Source of the DNA: Arcicella sp.
Lineage (GTDB): Bacteria; Bacteroidota; Bacteroidia; Cytophagales; Spirosomataceae
DNA length: 44,076 bases
Direction: 5' to 3'
Assembly: GCA_025354645.1 (NCBI GenBank)
Contig: JANXML010000245.1
Span: 1 to 44,076 of the forward strand
Shown piece by piece: positions 15,514 through 23,896 of this stretch. The notes under the pieces are model-generated. The model searched no databases. It was not told the DNA's origin and saw nothing but the letters and a program-made list of their open reading frames with translations. Every line of letters begins with the position of its first letter. Position 1 is the first letter of the stretch. A program made the translations under genes and the position numbers.

Positions 15514-15608
15514 TTGCGGGTCATAATGGTGCGGGGAAATCCACTTTTGGAAAGAATTTACTACCACAAAATGCTCAAAATCTAACTATTTTTACCCAAT
15601 CTACTTAA
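15495..15608 (+). pseudogene. Truncated zeta-toxin-like P-loop ATPase (N-terminal 37 aa)
   Basis: The reading MPNLFIIAGHNGAGKSTFGK is the start of the zeta-toxin/UDP-N-acetylglucosamine-kinase-like family, with an intact Walker A (GHNGAGKST). It continues NLLPQNAQNLTIFTQST and meets TAA at 15606-15608, where intact family members would go on for roughly 150 more residues, starting with the catalytic Asp segment. The following bases encode a Nudix protein instead, so the 3' part has been deleted rather than frameshifted. Confidence 0.78.
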
Positions 15609-15609
15609 A

Positions 15610-16140
15610 ATGCACAGGAATTCCCTCCTCCAACTTCTCACAAATCACCAACCTTTCAACCCAGAAGAAACCCAATTCAAACAACAAATGATTGAATTTA
15701 TTAATCAAAATCCTGATTGTTTTGAGCGTACTTTACTCATTGGACACATCACGGGGTCGGCTTGGATTGTGGATAAATCTCGGCAATTTACGTTGCTGAC
15801 ACATCATCGAAAATTAAATAAATGGTTTCAGACGGGGGGACATTGCGATGGAGATTCGGACGTATTAAATGTGGCGATGAAAGAAGCATGGGAGGAGACG
15901 GGACTCACTGATATTCAAGCGATTAGCCAAACTATTTTTGATATTGACATCCACGAAATTCCCGAGCGAAAAGGTGTACCCACGCATCTGCATTATGATG
16001 TAAGATTTTTGTTACAAGCAGACATGAACGAACCTTTAATTATTTCTTCCGAATCTTCTGATTTAGCTTGGATAGAAATCTCAAAAGTATCACAACTAAA
16101 TGATAGTCAGTCGATTATGCGGATGGTTTCTAAGTTTTAA
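15610..16140 (+). CDS. Nudix hydrolase
   Basis: A 176-aa Nudix protein. The Nudix box is GHCDGDSDVLNVAMKEAWEETGL: the catalytic helix KEAWEETGL has its Glu residues, while the first Glu of the consensus is Ser and the Arg is Lys. Preceding elements fit the family (HITGSAWIVDKSRQFTLLTH, HHRKLNKWFQTGGH). It starts 1 bp after the stop of the truncated toxin fragment, so it may now be expressed from the promoter at 15176. The substrate cannot be told; related proteins hydrolyse nucleotide derivatives. Confidence 0.88.
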   Translation: MHRNSLLQLLTNHQPFNPEETQFKQQMIEFINQNPDCFERTLLIGHITGSAWIVDKSRQFTLLTHHRKLNKWFQTGGHCDGDSDVLNVAMKEAWEETGLTDIQAISQTIFDIDIHEIPERKGVPTHLHYDVRFLLQADMNEPLIISSESSDLAWIEISKVSQLNDSQSIMRMVSKF

Positions 16141-16168
16141 GTTGTTAAGTTACTAATTGTAAGAAATC

Positions 16169-16206
16169 GAAATTTAGCAATTTAATAACTTGAAATTTAG
16201 CAATTT
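16169..16206. repeat. 15-bp direct repeat between convergent genes
   Basis: GAAATTTAGCAATTT occurs at 16169-16183 and 16192-16206. The stretch also has partial inverted pairing (AAGTTGTTAAGTTACT with AGTTATTAAATTGCT), like other repeat-filled gaps here. Confidence 0.55.
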
Positions 16207-16208
16207 CT

Positions 16209-16787
16209 TCACAACGTTTTAATTCTGAAATAAACAGGAATGGCTGGTTTTTCGTAATATTCAGGGGCTTGTTGTATTTTATCTACGACGTCCATGCCCT
16301 TCGTGACTTCTCCAAAAACAACGTATAATCCATTTAATTTTTGAGCCTCAGCAGCATTTGTAACAATGAAAAACTCCGTGGGTGATGATGCTTTTTCGGG
16401 ATTTCCTTCGTCGTATCGTGCCATGGCAATTGCTCCACGTTTGTGGGTATATTCAGAGATGTACTCGGGAGGAACAAGATAGTCTAATTGGTCTAAATAT
16501 TCTCCCCCGCCTTGAATGGCAGTCTGGTAAACGATTCGATAAAAGATTCGGCTTACATAATAATTCGACTTCACTAACCTAATAAAATTGGCTCGGTGCA
16601 AGGGCGTTTTGTCATAGAGTTTTACGGTGATATTACCACCAACTGTTTTTATAACTACTTCATTTTCAGGGTTTTCTTTTCCATATTCTGTTAAAAAAGT
16701 TTTAGGATCTTTCTCGAAAAGACGCATATCTTTTTTACAAGAAGATAGAAAGATTAGGATTGTAAAAATTAATAATATTATTCGCAT
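16209..16787 (-). CDS. Cyclophilin-type peptidyl-prolyl isomerase lipoprotein
   Basis: A 192-aa lipoprotein: signal MRIILLIFTILIFLSSC with the lipid-accepting Cys17 (lipobox LSSC). A cyclophilin domain follows (about 45-190): TVGGNITVKLYDKTPLHRAN, FYRIVYQTAIQGGG (the catalytic Arg and Gln segments), KRGAIAMARY, PTEFFIVTNA and LYVVFGEVTKGMDVVDKI. It likely helps fold periplasmic proteins. The Trp of human cyclophilin (cyclosporin site) is Leu/Tyr here, as in many bacterial forms. Confidence 0.9.
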   Translation of the reverse strand: MRIILLIFTILIFLSSCKKDMRLFEKDPKTFLTEYGKENPENEVVIKTVGGNITVKLYDKTPLHRANFIRLVKSNYYVSRIFYRIVYQTAIQGGGEYLDQLDYLVPPEYISEYTHKRGAIAMARYDEGNPEKASSPTEFFIVTNAAEAQKLNGLYVVFGEVTKGMDVVDKIQQAPEYYEKPAIPVYFRIKTL

Positions 16788-16801
16788 AAAGAGTTGTCTG
16801 C

Positions 16802-16880
16802 TATTAGTTAAGGTTATTTGATTCTACAATTCAAAATAACGAAAAAATTTGATAATGGAGAAAATAACCTTTAACTAATA
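16802..16880. repeat. 18-bp imperfect inverted repeat
   Basis: TATTAGTTAAGGTTATTT (16802-16819) returns inverted at 16862-16880 with one extra base. It fills the gap between two - strand lipoprotein genes and has no T-run typical of a terminator. Confidence 0.7.
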
Positions 16881-16893
16881 ACGAATGACCATG

Positions 16894-17505
16894 TCACATT
16901 CCTGCTAATTTACTTAAATCAACTGCTTTTATCGCTCCTTTGACTACATCAGTATCCACGTTTCTACCTTCGGCAGATATTAAAAAACGGTCGTTCACAC
17001 CCGCCATGATCGTACTTTTCTTTTCCTTTTTCTTAACATCTTCCCATGCTTTCACTCCACTTATTCCTAAATCAACGGCTCCTAAATGTTCTTCGTCGTT
17101 ATCCACCGAAAAGCCCGTGGCGAACATGGCAGTTGCAGCTCCAAATGCGGCATAAGAGGCATTGTAATCCATGATATTCACCGTTATTTCAGCATCTCCA
17201 TTTTTATAAACTTGCGATGCTGTTGAATAAGACATTCCAACCATATTGATTGATTCGCCCTTGGGGTCACCCTCTTTTGAATAGCCCGAAATACTGGATG
17301 GAAGCAGTTTTTGTAAGTCAGCGTAAGGCATAGAAACGGTGTCGCCTTTGGCTTTTCGTTCTTCCATTTTATTGGTAGATTCTTTGATTCCTTCGGCATA
17401 ATTCTTTAAACCTTGTGCGGCATTAGCGGCATCTCTTACTTTCCCGCAAGAAAATAATAGTAATCCTAAAAAGAGAGATAAAACGGAGAATAGTGCTTTT
17501 TTCAT
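16894..17505 (-). CDS. Lipoprotein of unknown function
   Basis: A 203-aa lipoprotein with the signal MKKALFSVLSLFLGLLLFSC (Cys20). The segment that follows is helical and charged (DAANAAQGLKNYAEGIKEST), then a mixed alpha/beta domain with MPYADLQKLLPSSISGYSKE and GDAEITVNIMDYNASYAAFG. The start of the mature part resembles other small Bacteroidota lipoproteins annotated as hypothetical; I cannot name a family. Downstream lies an inverted repeat and the cyclophilin gene on the same strand. Confidence 0.75.
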   Translation of the reverse strand: MKKALFSVLSLFLGLLLFSCGKVRDAANAAQGLKNYAEGIKESTNKMEERKAKGDTVSMPYADLQKLLPSSISGYSKEGDPKGESINMVGMSYSTASQVYKNGDAEITVNIMDYNASYAAFGAATAMFATGFSVDNDEEHLGAVDLGISGVKAWEDVKKKEKKSTIMAGVNDRFLISAEGRNVDTDVVKGAIKAVDLSKLAGM

Positions 17506-17647
17506 GATAAAATTTAGCGTTAAATTGTGGAATGATTTGTTTGCAACACCTTGAAAATTAAGTATTTAATCCAAAGATAAATTTTCCAATTTTTTTTGAA
17601 TATATTCCTACCACTTACTAAATATATACAATCAGTTATTAATCAAT

Positions 17648-17680
17648 AAAAAAACTCCCTTCCATTTAAGAAGAGAGTTC
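17648..17680 (-). terminator. Terminator of the 143-aa gene
   Basis: On the - strand AACTCTCTTC (17679-17670) pairs with GAAGGGAGTT (17662-17653), with one G-T wobble, and is followed by a T-run. It lies just after the stop codon at 17686. Confidence 0.85.
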
Positions 17681-17685
17681 AGTTT

Positions 17686-18117
17686 TCAGTAACTAAAAGA
17701 TGAAGGTAATGTTGGGTATATTACTTCGTAATCATCGTTTGGTTTTTGTTTTTTAAACAATGCTCTGAAAGTATTTCTCATGTAAAAAATGTCTTCTACC
17801 TTACTTTTTGCCATTCGTATCAGATAATCATTAAAACCGTTTCTGATTGTTCTATCAAAAACATTGCGAAGCAGAACAATATCTTCCTCGTGTTCACAAA
17901 AATTGGCAATTGAATACATGGTGAAACCTCGGTCGTTCAATTCTGCATTGTATAAAACTAAATGATAGTCCTCTTCGTGAATAAATGCGTTAACTCTATT
18001 CTTAGAATAGTCATAAAACATATTATTGGTATCAATCAATAAATCAAGGATTTCAACCTCATTATTGGTTATACTAAGATGGTCTGTAATGTTCATAATT
18101 TGATTTTCAAAGTTCAT
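17686..18117 (-). CDS. Hypothetical protein, 143 aa
   Basis: I do not recognise this soluble acidic protein (ITDHLSITNNEVEILDLLID, NRVNAFIHEEDYHLVLYNAE). It has no signal peptide or membrane segment. A good terminator follows it, and an unusually AT-rich 866-bp gap lies upstream, which argues for a single-gene unit and possible horizontal origin. Codon use is AT-rich but not clearly different from its neighbours. Confidence 0.65.
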   Translation of the reverse strand: MNFENQIMNITDHLSITNNEVEILDLLIDTNNMFYDYSKNRVNAFIHEEDYHLVLYNAELNDRGFTMYSIANFCEHEEDIVLLRNVFDRTIRNGFNDYLIRMAKSKVEDIFYMRNTFRALFKKQKPNDDYEVIYPTLPSSFSY

Positions 18118-18983
18118 ATTTTCTTAAATTTTGCTGATGTTTGACTAATTTTACGGATTATTTATATGAATTTTATGATTAAATATAACAATTCAAAGTA
18201 TATATACGGATATTTTTTATAAACACTTCATTGACCTAAAATGAGAGAAATCATTAATTATCCAAAATTTGTAAAACTTAATAAAATAGGTTTAGATAAA
18301 AATTAATGAAAATAATGCAATTTTTTGAATAGTGAATAGCATTCAAACAGTTTTTGTAAAATATATAGATTTATACATAAAATAGGGTTTTGGTAATCCA
18401 ATTTTATTAAAAAATCACTTTTTATCATTAAAATCTATCGTTTTTTAAAGTGAGATGTGAGCCTTTAATAAATGTACTATTTTTTAAAAAAAATATCAAT
18501 TAGCTGAAAAGTTGCATCAAAAATCAAGAAAATACTTTTTCGTCTTCCTTTTTCTGGGTTTCGTCTCATTGTTGAATAAATATCGAAAACAAGACTTAAT
18601 TTTGAAATCATAAAGAACTGAATATCGTTTTACAGATTGAAAAAAAGTTGATAGCAGTTTTTGAATTTGAATTATTATTAAGTACTTAAAATATATTAAA
18701 GTTAGACTTCCAATGAATTGAAAATTATCTTAGAATTATTCAATTATCATTGTTCAAAAAATAACACATCAAAATTTTAAATTTATTCTGAATTACAATT
18801 ATCATCATCAATCACGAAAAAACTTTTAATTGAGAAGTTTAAAGAGGTTTCACAGCAAAGCCACTCCGATTTTCGGAGTGGCTTTCTTTTATGTGAACTA
18901 TATGGATGGGGGTTAGGTTTTGGGGTTAGGGATTAGTGTTGTAGCCCTACTTTTAAACTTTAATAACAAAATATTATTTCAAA
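18118..18983. other. AT-rich gene-free region with an orphan + strand terminator
   Basis: No reading frame of normal quality occurs in these 866 bp; the longest plausible one (from 18241, MREIINYPKFVKLNKIGLDK) has 21 codons. The stretch 18120-18840 is far richer in A/T than the rest of the window. It ends in a strong + strand terminator (18857-18889), so something on the + strand is probably transcribed here. A small RNA is a candidate. A GGGGTTAGG-rich run at 18906-18932 follows, then the ohr gene. Confidence 0.5.
18857..18889 (+). terminator. Strong hairpin terminator without an upstream gene
   Basis: AAAGCCACTCCGA (18857-18869) pairs perfectly with TCGGAGTGGCTTT (18873-18885) across 3 nt and is followed by CTTTT. 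No + strand gene precedes it within 2.7 kb. Confidence 0.85.
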
Positions 18984-19397
18984 ATGGAAAAAATAACAGC
19001 ATTATACACCGCAGAAGTAACTAATACTGGCGGTCGTAAAGGACACGTAAAATCATCGGACGGCATTTTAGACATGGACGTTTCAATGCCCGCTTCAATG
19101 GGTGGTCACGGTGGAAAAACCAATCCAGAGCAATTATTTGCGGCAGGATACGCTGCTTGTTTCAACGGAGCCATTGGGTCTGTGGCAAATGGAAGAAACA
19201 TTGCAGATGCAGAATTGACGGCAAAAGTTTTGATTGGCAAAGATGCCACTGGATTTGGTTTAGCGGTTGAATTACACGGAAATTTCCCAAATCTTTCAAA
19301 GGAAGAAGCCATGCAATTGATGGAAGATGCTCATCAGGCTTGTCCTTATTCAAAGGCTACTCGGGGGAATATTGAGGTGTTGCTATCTGCAAACTGA
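18984..19397 (+). CDS. ohr: Organic hydroperoxide resistance protein (Ohr/OsmC family)
   Basis: A 137-aa thiol peroxidase that reduces organic hydroperoxides. The two catalytic cysteines are Cys59 (AAGYAACFNGAI) and Cys120 (AHQACPYSKATRGNI). The supporting Arg lies in TGGRKGHVKSSDG and the Glu in TNPEQLFAAG. Length and order match Ohr rather than the longer OsmC. No OhrR-like regulator is adjacent. A large imperfect palindrome follows the gene. Confidence 0.93.
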   Translation: MEKITALYTAEVTNTGGRKGHVKSSDGILDMDVSMPASMGGHGGKTNPEQLFAAGYAACFNGAIGSVANGRNIADAELTAKVLIGKDATGFGLAVELHGNFPNLSKEEAMQLMEDAHQACPYSKATRGNIEVLLSAN

Positions 19398-19400
19398 AAG

Positions 19401-19499
19401 TATAATTTTCAATGCTCAATGTTCAATTAACAATATTCAAGTGTTTGATAGCTAACCACTTGAACATTGATTATTGAACATTGATAATTGAAAATTAAA
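19401..19499. repeat. Long imperfect palindrome of ATTGAACATTGA type
   Basis: The left half (AATTTTCAATGCTCAATGTTC through TTCAAGTG) is mirrored by CACTTGAACATTGATTATTG and TTGATAATTGAAAATT. It separates the convergent ohr and T9SS genes and may act as a terminator for both. Confidence 0.75.
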
Positions 19500-19504
19500 C
19501 CTTT

Positions 19505-22234
19505 TTACTCTATCACAATCTTGCTCGTAACCGCCTTCTCTCCCTTACTAATTCTTATAAAATAAACCCCTTGTGAAAGTCCTTCCGCCTGTGCTTGCTC
19601 GCCTACACAAACAAGGATTCGTTCACGTCCGAAAGAGTCAAATAGTTGAATATCAGCACTTTTTAAGGATTTTGGCAGAATAATTTTGAATTCGCCTCGG
19701 CTTGGATTTGGGTAAATCTGCACTTGATCTTCAACAATTTCTTCTTTATTTGCCAACGGAATCAGAATGCTGAGGGTTAGGGCATCGGAGAGTTTTGTGC
19801 AACCGTCGTAAGTTACATTCACTTTATATTTACCAGATTTTTTTGCTTCATAAGTAAGCATTGTTTCATTAGGAATTATGACATCATCTTTCAGCCATTG
19901 GTAAGCCAAACCTGTGCCGATGTTGGCGGTCATTTTCACGGTGAAGGGTTCATAAACCACGCCCTTAATATCAGTAGAAATAGTTGCTTCGGGTAGTAGT
20001 TTTGTGATGATGGTATAAACATTGGAATAGCCCACTTGCGGACATTTATCATCCCGCACACCAACTCGATAATTTCCCGCTTCCGAAACCTCATAAATGC
20101 CCGATGTAGCGTTTGGAATGTCTTTCTGGTCTTTTTGCCACTGAAAAAATGTGCCATTGGTTGTGGCTGCCATGACGGTTTTATCCCCCTCGCAAAAGAT
20201 TGATTTTGGGGCGGTTACTTCGGCGGTTGGTAGGGGGCGGATATTAACTTTCAAGGCGTTTGAAGTGACTGAACTTTGGCAAAGCTCATCTTTTGCAACC
20301 ACCGTATAAGTCCCAGATTCACCAAAATCATAAACCGCATCTTTCACATTTGGAATGTCTTTACCATCTTTTTGCCATTGATAGGTTACACCCTCTTGTT
20401 TGGGGATGGAGAGTTTCACTTTTTCAGTGGGGCAGGCTTCTGTATTGCCTGTTATGGAAATGGTGTTTAGAACTTCGCAAGGGGAGATTTTGCGAATAAA
20501 ATATTTTAATTCCGAATTTGTATATTCAAAGGTTGTCGCAATAATTCCATCCTCAGCCACTTCAAAAGCGTTGATGTAGTTAGAGGATTTGTGTTGCCAA
20601 ATTATACTTCCATCTCTTCTGATTACTTGAAATTTCAATTTGTAACTATTATTTTCAACTTCATAAAATTGCAAATAAGTATTCCCTAATTTATCAATTT
20701 TTATGTCTGATTGATAAGGCAGAATATAATTGATAATGATATTCTCTTTTTTCCAGAGTATTTTCCCTGTATCATAATCTAATACATATAAACTGGAAAT
20801 ACCATAATTAGAGGGCATTGTTTGGTATGCATAGATTTGATTGCCTTGTCGTAGAAATTGGTTTATCTCAACATCACTGTATGACCACTTAGATTTTCCA
20901 TCAAGTTCATAGTAATTAGCCTCTCCGTATTTAAAATTATTTCCCTTACCACCTAAATAACTCCAATTAACTTGAAATACATTATCCTCCGATAAAATGT
21001 TAACTACGGGGTATTGAACCCCACTTTTTACAGATTTGTGCCACCCAAATTTCAAATCGTCAAATTTCTCTGCCCCAAAGACTTTTACATGGCTACTTAT
21101 GATATTCGCATCATTTTTCGATACGTACTTACAATATATAGAGAATTTTACAGCTCCATTTTGGGCAATTCTTAATTCTTCGATGACGGGATTAACAGTT
21201 GAAGTAGCCTGATTTACCTCAATCTCAGCTTTAATTCCCAAATCTTTTTGAATTCTATTTACCTTGCCTTTTTCATCTATTTTCACGATATTCAGTTCAT
21301 AATTTACATCTAAATATGTCAAGACTAAGGAATTGTCAGGCAATACACCATACTTAAAATCTACATTCGAAAACGTAGTCAATAGAGAAACTAAACTTAC
21401 GTTAACTAATTCTTTACCCGTTGAATCAAATCTAATCAAACGTGTCTTGGTTAAATCTGGCGAAGTACTGAGCCAAAATCCGTTGTCGCTGGTTACGAAG
21501 ATTGTATTAAAAATAGATACAAAGAATGAACTAAAATTAAATGCTGAGTTAGCGATTGGTTGAGGAGAAGTTTCTCCTTTTTTATTTCCTTTTTTATCAA
21601 ATAGAACAATAGAATGATTTTCGTTTCCAGCAGGAATTAATCCTAAATAAGGAGGTTTTTGATTTATGATTTTTATAGCATCTTTACTCTCATAACGCCA
21701 TTCTTCTTTGACATTGATATCATATTTAATTAGCGTATTTTGTGGGTCGCTGTAAAGCACACCCTCTTCAACAGTAAATAAAGATGTATTCCCAGAACGA
21801 TAATCAAATCCCTTCTTAAATATAAGATCTTTATCTAACAATAGAATACTATCACGGTAAGTCGTTCCAGTATATAAGGTGTAATAATTTTTATTACGAG
21901 AATCGGAAGGGAATGAGGTACCGTATGCACTGCTATAATAGCCCTGAACTTTCGATAATTTTTGTCCTTTTTTATCGTATGTGTAAACGTTAGCATCGCC
22001 ATTTTCAAAATTGCCAGAACCTTTTTCATAATAGTTATAAGAATAACTAATCAATGAATTACCCGAAGGAGAAATCAAGGGCGTTGAAAAAGAGGTGGAA
22101 ATCTCCTTGCCCGAATTTGTTTTTAAAGGCTTACTCTCTACTACATTTTCCCATAAAACCTTCCCTTCTTTCTGCCCAAAAGCACTGCCAAACATCGCCA
22201 ACGACGTAGCGAATAAAAGTGTAATTTTTTTCAT
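19505..22234 (-). CDS. Secreted Ig-repeat protein with T9SS sorting domain
   Basis: A 909-aa exported protein. I use Met at 22234, which gives a clean signal peptide (MKKITLLFATSLAMFGSAFG); an earlier Met at 22303 adds 23 unlikely residues. Residues about 20-570 form repeated beta segments (YTLYTGTTYRDSILLLDKDL, GVLYSDPQNTLIKYDINVKE) like a beta-propeller. Three Ig-like repeats follow, each with YQWQKDGKDIPN-type cores and paired Cys. The C-terminus is a type A T9SS sorting domain (VQIYPNPSRGEFKIILPKS, SQGVYFIRISKGEKAV, ending SKIVIE), so it should be exported and attached to the cell surface. It lies downstream of the barrel protein on the same strand. Confidence 0.9.
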   Translation of the reverse strand: MKKITLLFATSLAMFGSAFGQKEGKVLWENVVESKPLKTNSGKEISTSFSTPLISPSGNSLISYSYNYYEKGSGNFENGDANVYTYDKKGQKLSKVQGYYSSAYGTSFPSDSRNKNYYTLYTGTTYRDSILLLDKDLIFKKGFDYRSGNTSLFTVEEGVLYSDPQNTLIKYDINVKEEWRYESKDAIKIINQKPPYLGLIPAGNENHSIVLFDKKGNKKGETSPQPIANSAFNFSSFFVSIFNTIFVTSDNGFWLSTSPDLTKTRLIRFDSTGKELVNVSLVSLLTTFSNVDFKYGVLPDNSLVLTYLDVNYELNIVKIDEKGKVNRIQKDLGIKAEIEVNQATSTVNPVIEELRIAQNGAVKFSIYCKYVSKNDANIISSHVKVFGAEKFDDLKFGWHKSVKSGVQYPVVNILSEDNVFQVNWSYLGGKGNNFKYGEANYYELDGKSKWSYSDVEINQFLRQGNQIYAYQTMPSNYGISSLYVLDYDTGKILWKKENIIINYILPYQSDIKIDKLGNTYLQFYEVENNSYKLKFQVIRRDGSIIWQHKSSNYINAFEVAEDGIIATTFEYTNSELKYFIRKISPCEVLNTISITGNTEACPTEKVKLSIPKQEGVTYQWQKDGKDIPNVKDAVYDFGESGTYTVVAKDELCQSSVTSNALKVNIRPLPTAEVTAPKSIFCEGDKTVMAATTNGTFFQWQKDQKDIPNATSGIYEVSEAGNYRVGVRDDKCPQVGYSNVYTIITKLLPEATISTDIKGVVYEPFTVKMTANIGTGLAYQWLKDDVIIPNETMLTYEAKKSGKYKVNVTYDGCTKLSDALTLSILIPLANKEEIVEDQVQIYPNPSRGEFKIILPKSLKSADIQLFDSFGRERILVCVGEQAQAEGLSQGVYFIRISKGEKAVTSKIVIE

Positions 22235-22251
22235 GATTATTTGATTTTTTT

Positions 22252-22349
22252 GCAACCACATAGTTAAGATAGGGAACATAGTTTTAGAGAAATATTTCGT
22301 CAAATATTTTCTTTTTTTTTATGTGTTCTATTGATTTCTATGTGGTTGC
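22252..22349. repeat. Inverted repeat of the ACATAG type
   Basis: GCAACCACATAG (22252-22263) is perfectly inverted at 22338-22349, and the inside pairs further (GATAGGGAACATA with TATGTGTTCTAT). It fills the gap between two - strand genes. Confidence 0.75.
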
Positions 22350-22355
22350 TTTGCA

Positions 22356-23861
22356 TTATTTAACCTTAAAACTTACCCCGACTTTCAGCCCCAAGTTATA
22401 GGCATTGGTCTGAATGAGGCTTTTTGAATCGTTGATGTTGTTTAATAAATATGAAGCAGTTGGCTCAATTGTTAGGAATAAATCTTTGTTGACCACGTGC
22501 TGAAATCCTGCGGAGGCATTCATAAATACATTCGTCTGTTTTTCGTTAAGTTCATACATCAATTGCGACCCGCCACTAATAAAATAACGGTTTCGCCCCG
22601 ACACTTTAAAAAACTTTTGAATATCACCCTTAAAACCTACCATCTGCAAGGTTTTTTGTTCAATTCGAGTTTGCCCAATATATTCAGTGCCATTTCCCAC
22701 CACTACGGCAGCGTTTGAATAATTGGTAGAATTTTTTACAGAAATATTATTTGTATTTACTTGATATTCAGCCCGTTGTTGCATTTTCAGGTAAGAAATT
22801 CCACCTCTAAAATTCCATTTATTGCCCATTGGTTTTACAATTCCCAATTCAAAAGCCCAACCATTTCTTTCGGAATCAAAAAGATTATGAGTCTGTAAAT
22901 TCTGCACACCCAAGTGGTTCACGGTAAAGATTCTATACGTTTGAATTGGCATAAGGCTTATGCTCATATACGTAGGTCGAATTATTGGTTTTGGGTCTTT
23001 GTTAATCAGTAAACTTGTAATTTTAGGAATGCTAATTTCATTTTTAACGAATACAAAATCTTTATTTTTTAATGTTTCCAATGGTTTTATGTATCGCACT
23101 TCTTCAATATTAGCATCGTTTATTGAAATATGATTGATAGCGTTTTCAAGATTGGGTTCTTTACTTTCTTCAATTTGAGCGATTGATTGCGAGTTGTGTT
23201 TCATGTTCCCCAAACCATTGTCAGTCTGGGCAACCTCGTCAAAACTGAAAACAATCGGCTTATTGCGGACATGTTTATTAGTCAAAATGTTCACGTCATT
23301 GTCTTTTTTCAAAGAATTATTCAAACTTGCAACAGAAAGCGATTTATCATTAATACTAACAAATTCTTTGGCATTCACAGAATTTTCGTGACTATTTTTT
23401 TCAATAAACGGCTTGATTAATATTGTTGAAAAAGTAGGTAATTCTAATGATTTTTCAATCTTCGGAATTACCATACTTTCAACTTTTGATGTAGGCTTAT
23501 TTACATATATTCTTTCACTTTTATCGTGTTGGTTAGCAATATTTTTATTTAAGATTTTTTCAGTAATAATCTTCTGATAATCAGCTATTTGTAAATCTGA
23601 ATTAGTGTTTTCTTTTGTTGAATTTATGGCTAATTCTGGGTTATTTGTATGCTCCTTTATATTCCACAAAATGCCGCTAATTAATAAAAGTAATGCCACT
23701 ATGGGAACAGTCCATTGTTTGAAACTCGCCCCATTTTTTGGATGATGCGGTTGAATTTCTCTCTGAATATTCTCCCAAGTTTGCTCATTTGGCATAGGTT
23801 CATAATCCGAGAAAGTATCTTGGAGCAATCGTTTTAATATATCTTCTTCTAATTTTTTCAT
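22356..23861 (-). CDS. Anti-sigma-like membrane protein with C-terminal barrel-like domain
   Basis: A 501-aa protein starting 35 bp after the ECF sigma gene. Residues 1-48 are a charged cytoplasmic-type segment (EDILKRLLQDTFSDYEPMPN, TWENIQREI) like the N-termini of anti-sigma partners. A single membrane helix is at about 50-67 (VPIVALLLLISGIL). A long polar linker runs to about 305. From there on alternating beta strands typical of an outer-membrane barrel appear (NGWAFELGIVKPMGNKWNFR, GGISYLKMQQRAEYQV, NAYNLGLKVGVSFKVK at the end). The layout would span from cytoplasm to outer membrane. The function as sigma regulator is inferred from position and layout. Confidence 0.72.
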   Translation of the reverse strand: MKKLEEDILKRLLQDTFSDYEPMPNEQTWENIQREIQPHHPKNGASFKQWTVPIVALLLLISGILWNIKEHTNNPELAINSTKENTNSDLQIADYQKIITEKILNKNIANQHDKSERIYVNKPTSKVESMVIPKIEKSLELPTFSTILIKPFIEKNSHENSVNAKEFVSINDKSLSVASLNNSLKKDNDVNILTNKHVRNKPIVFSFDEVAQTDNGLGNMKHNSQSIAQIEESKEPNLENAINHISINDANIEEVRYIKPLETLKNKDFVFVKNEISIPKITSLLINKDPKPIIRPTYMSISLMPIQTYRIFTVNHLGVQNLQTHNLFDSERNGWAFELGIVKPMGNKWNFRGGISYLKMQQRAEYQVNTNNISVKNSTNYSNAAVVVGNGTEYIGQTRIEQKTLQMVGFKGDIQKFFKVSGRNRYFISGGSQLMYELNEKQTNVFMNASAGFQHVVNKDLFLTIEPTASYLLNNINDSKSLIQTNAYNLGLKVGVSFKVK

Positions 23862-23896
23862 TAGTATTTTATGCTTTTCGATTTTGAAAAATCGTA

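Noticed and set aside
15495-16140. Zeta toxin and Nudix gene as one frameshifted protein
   Set aside because: The Nudix frame has its own start and full-length domain, and no later zeta motifs occur in any frame.
18906-18932. Telomere-like GGGGTTAGG repeat as a special structure
   Set aside because: Too short and irregular; probably part of a dispersed intergenic repeat family.
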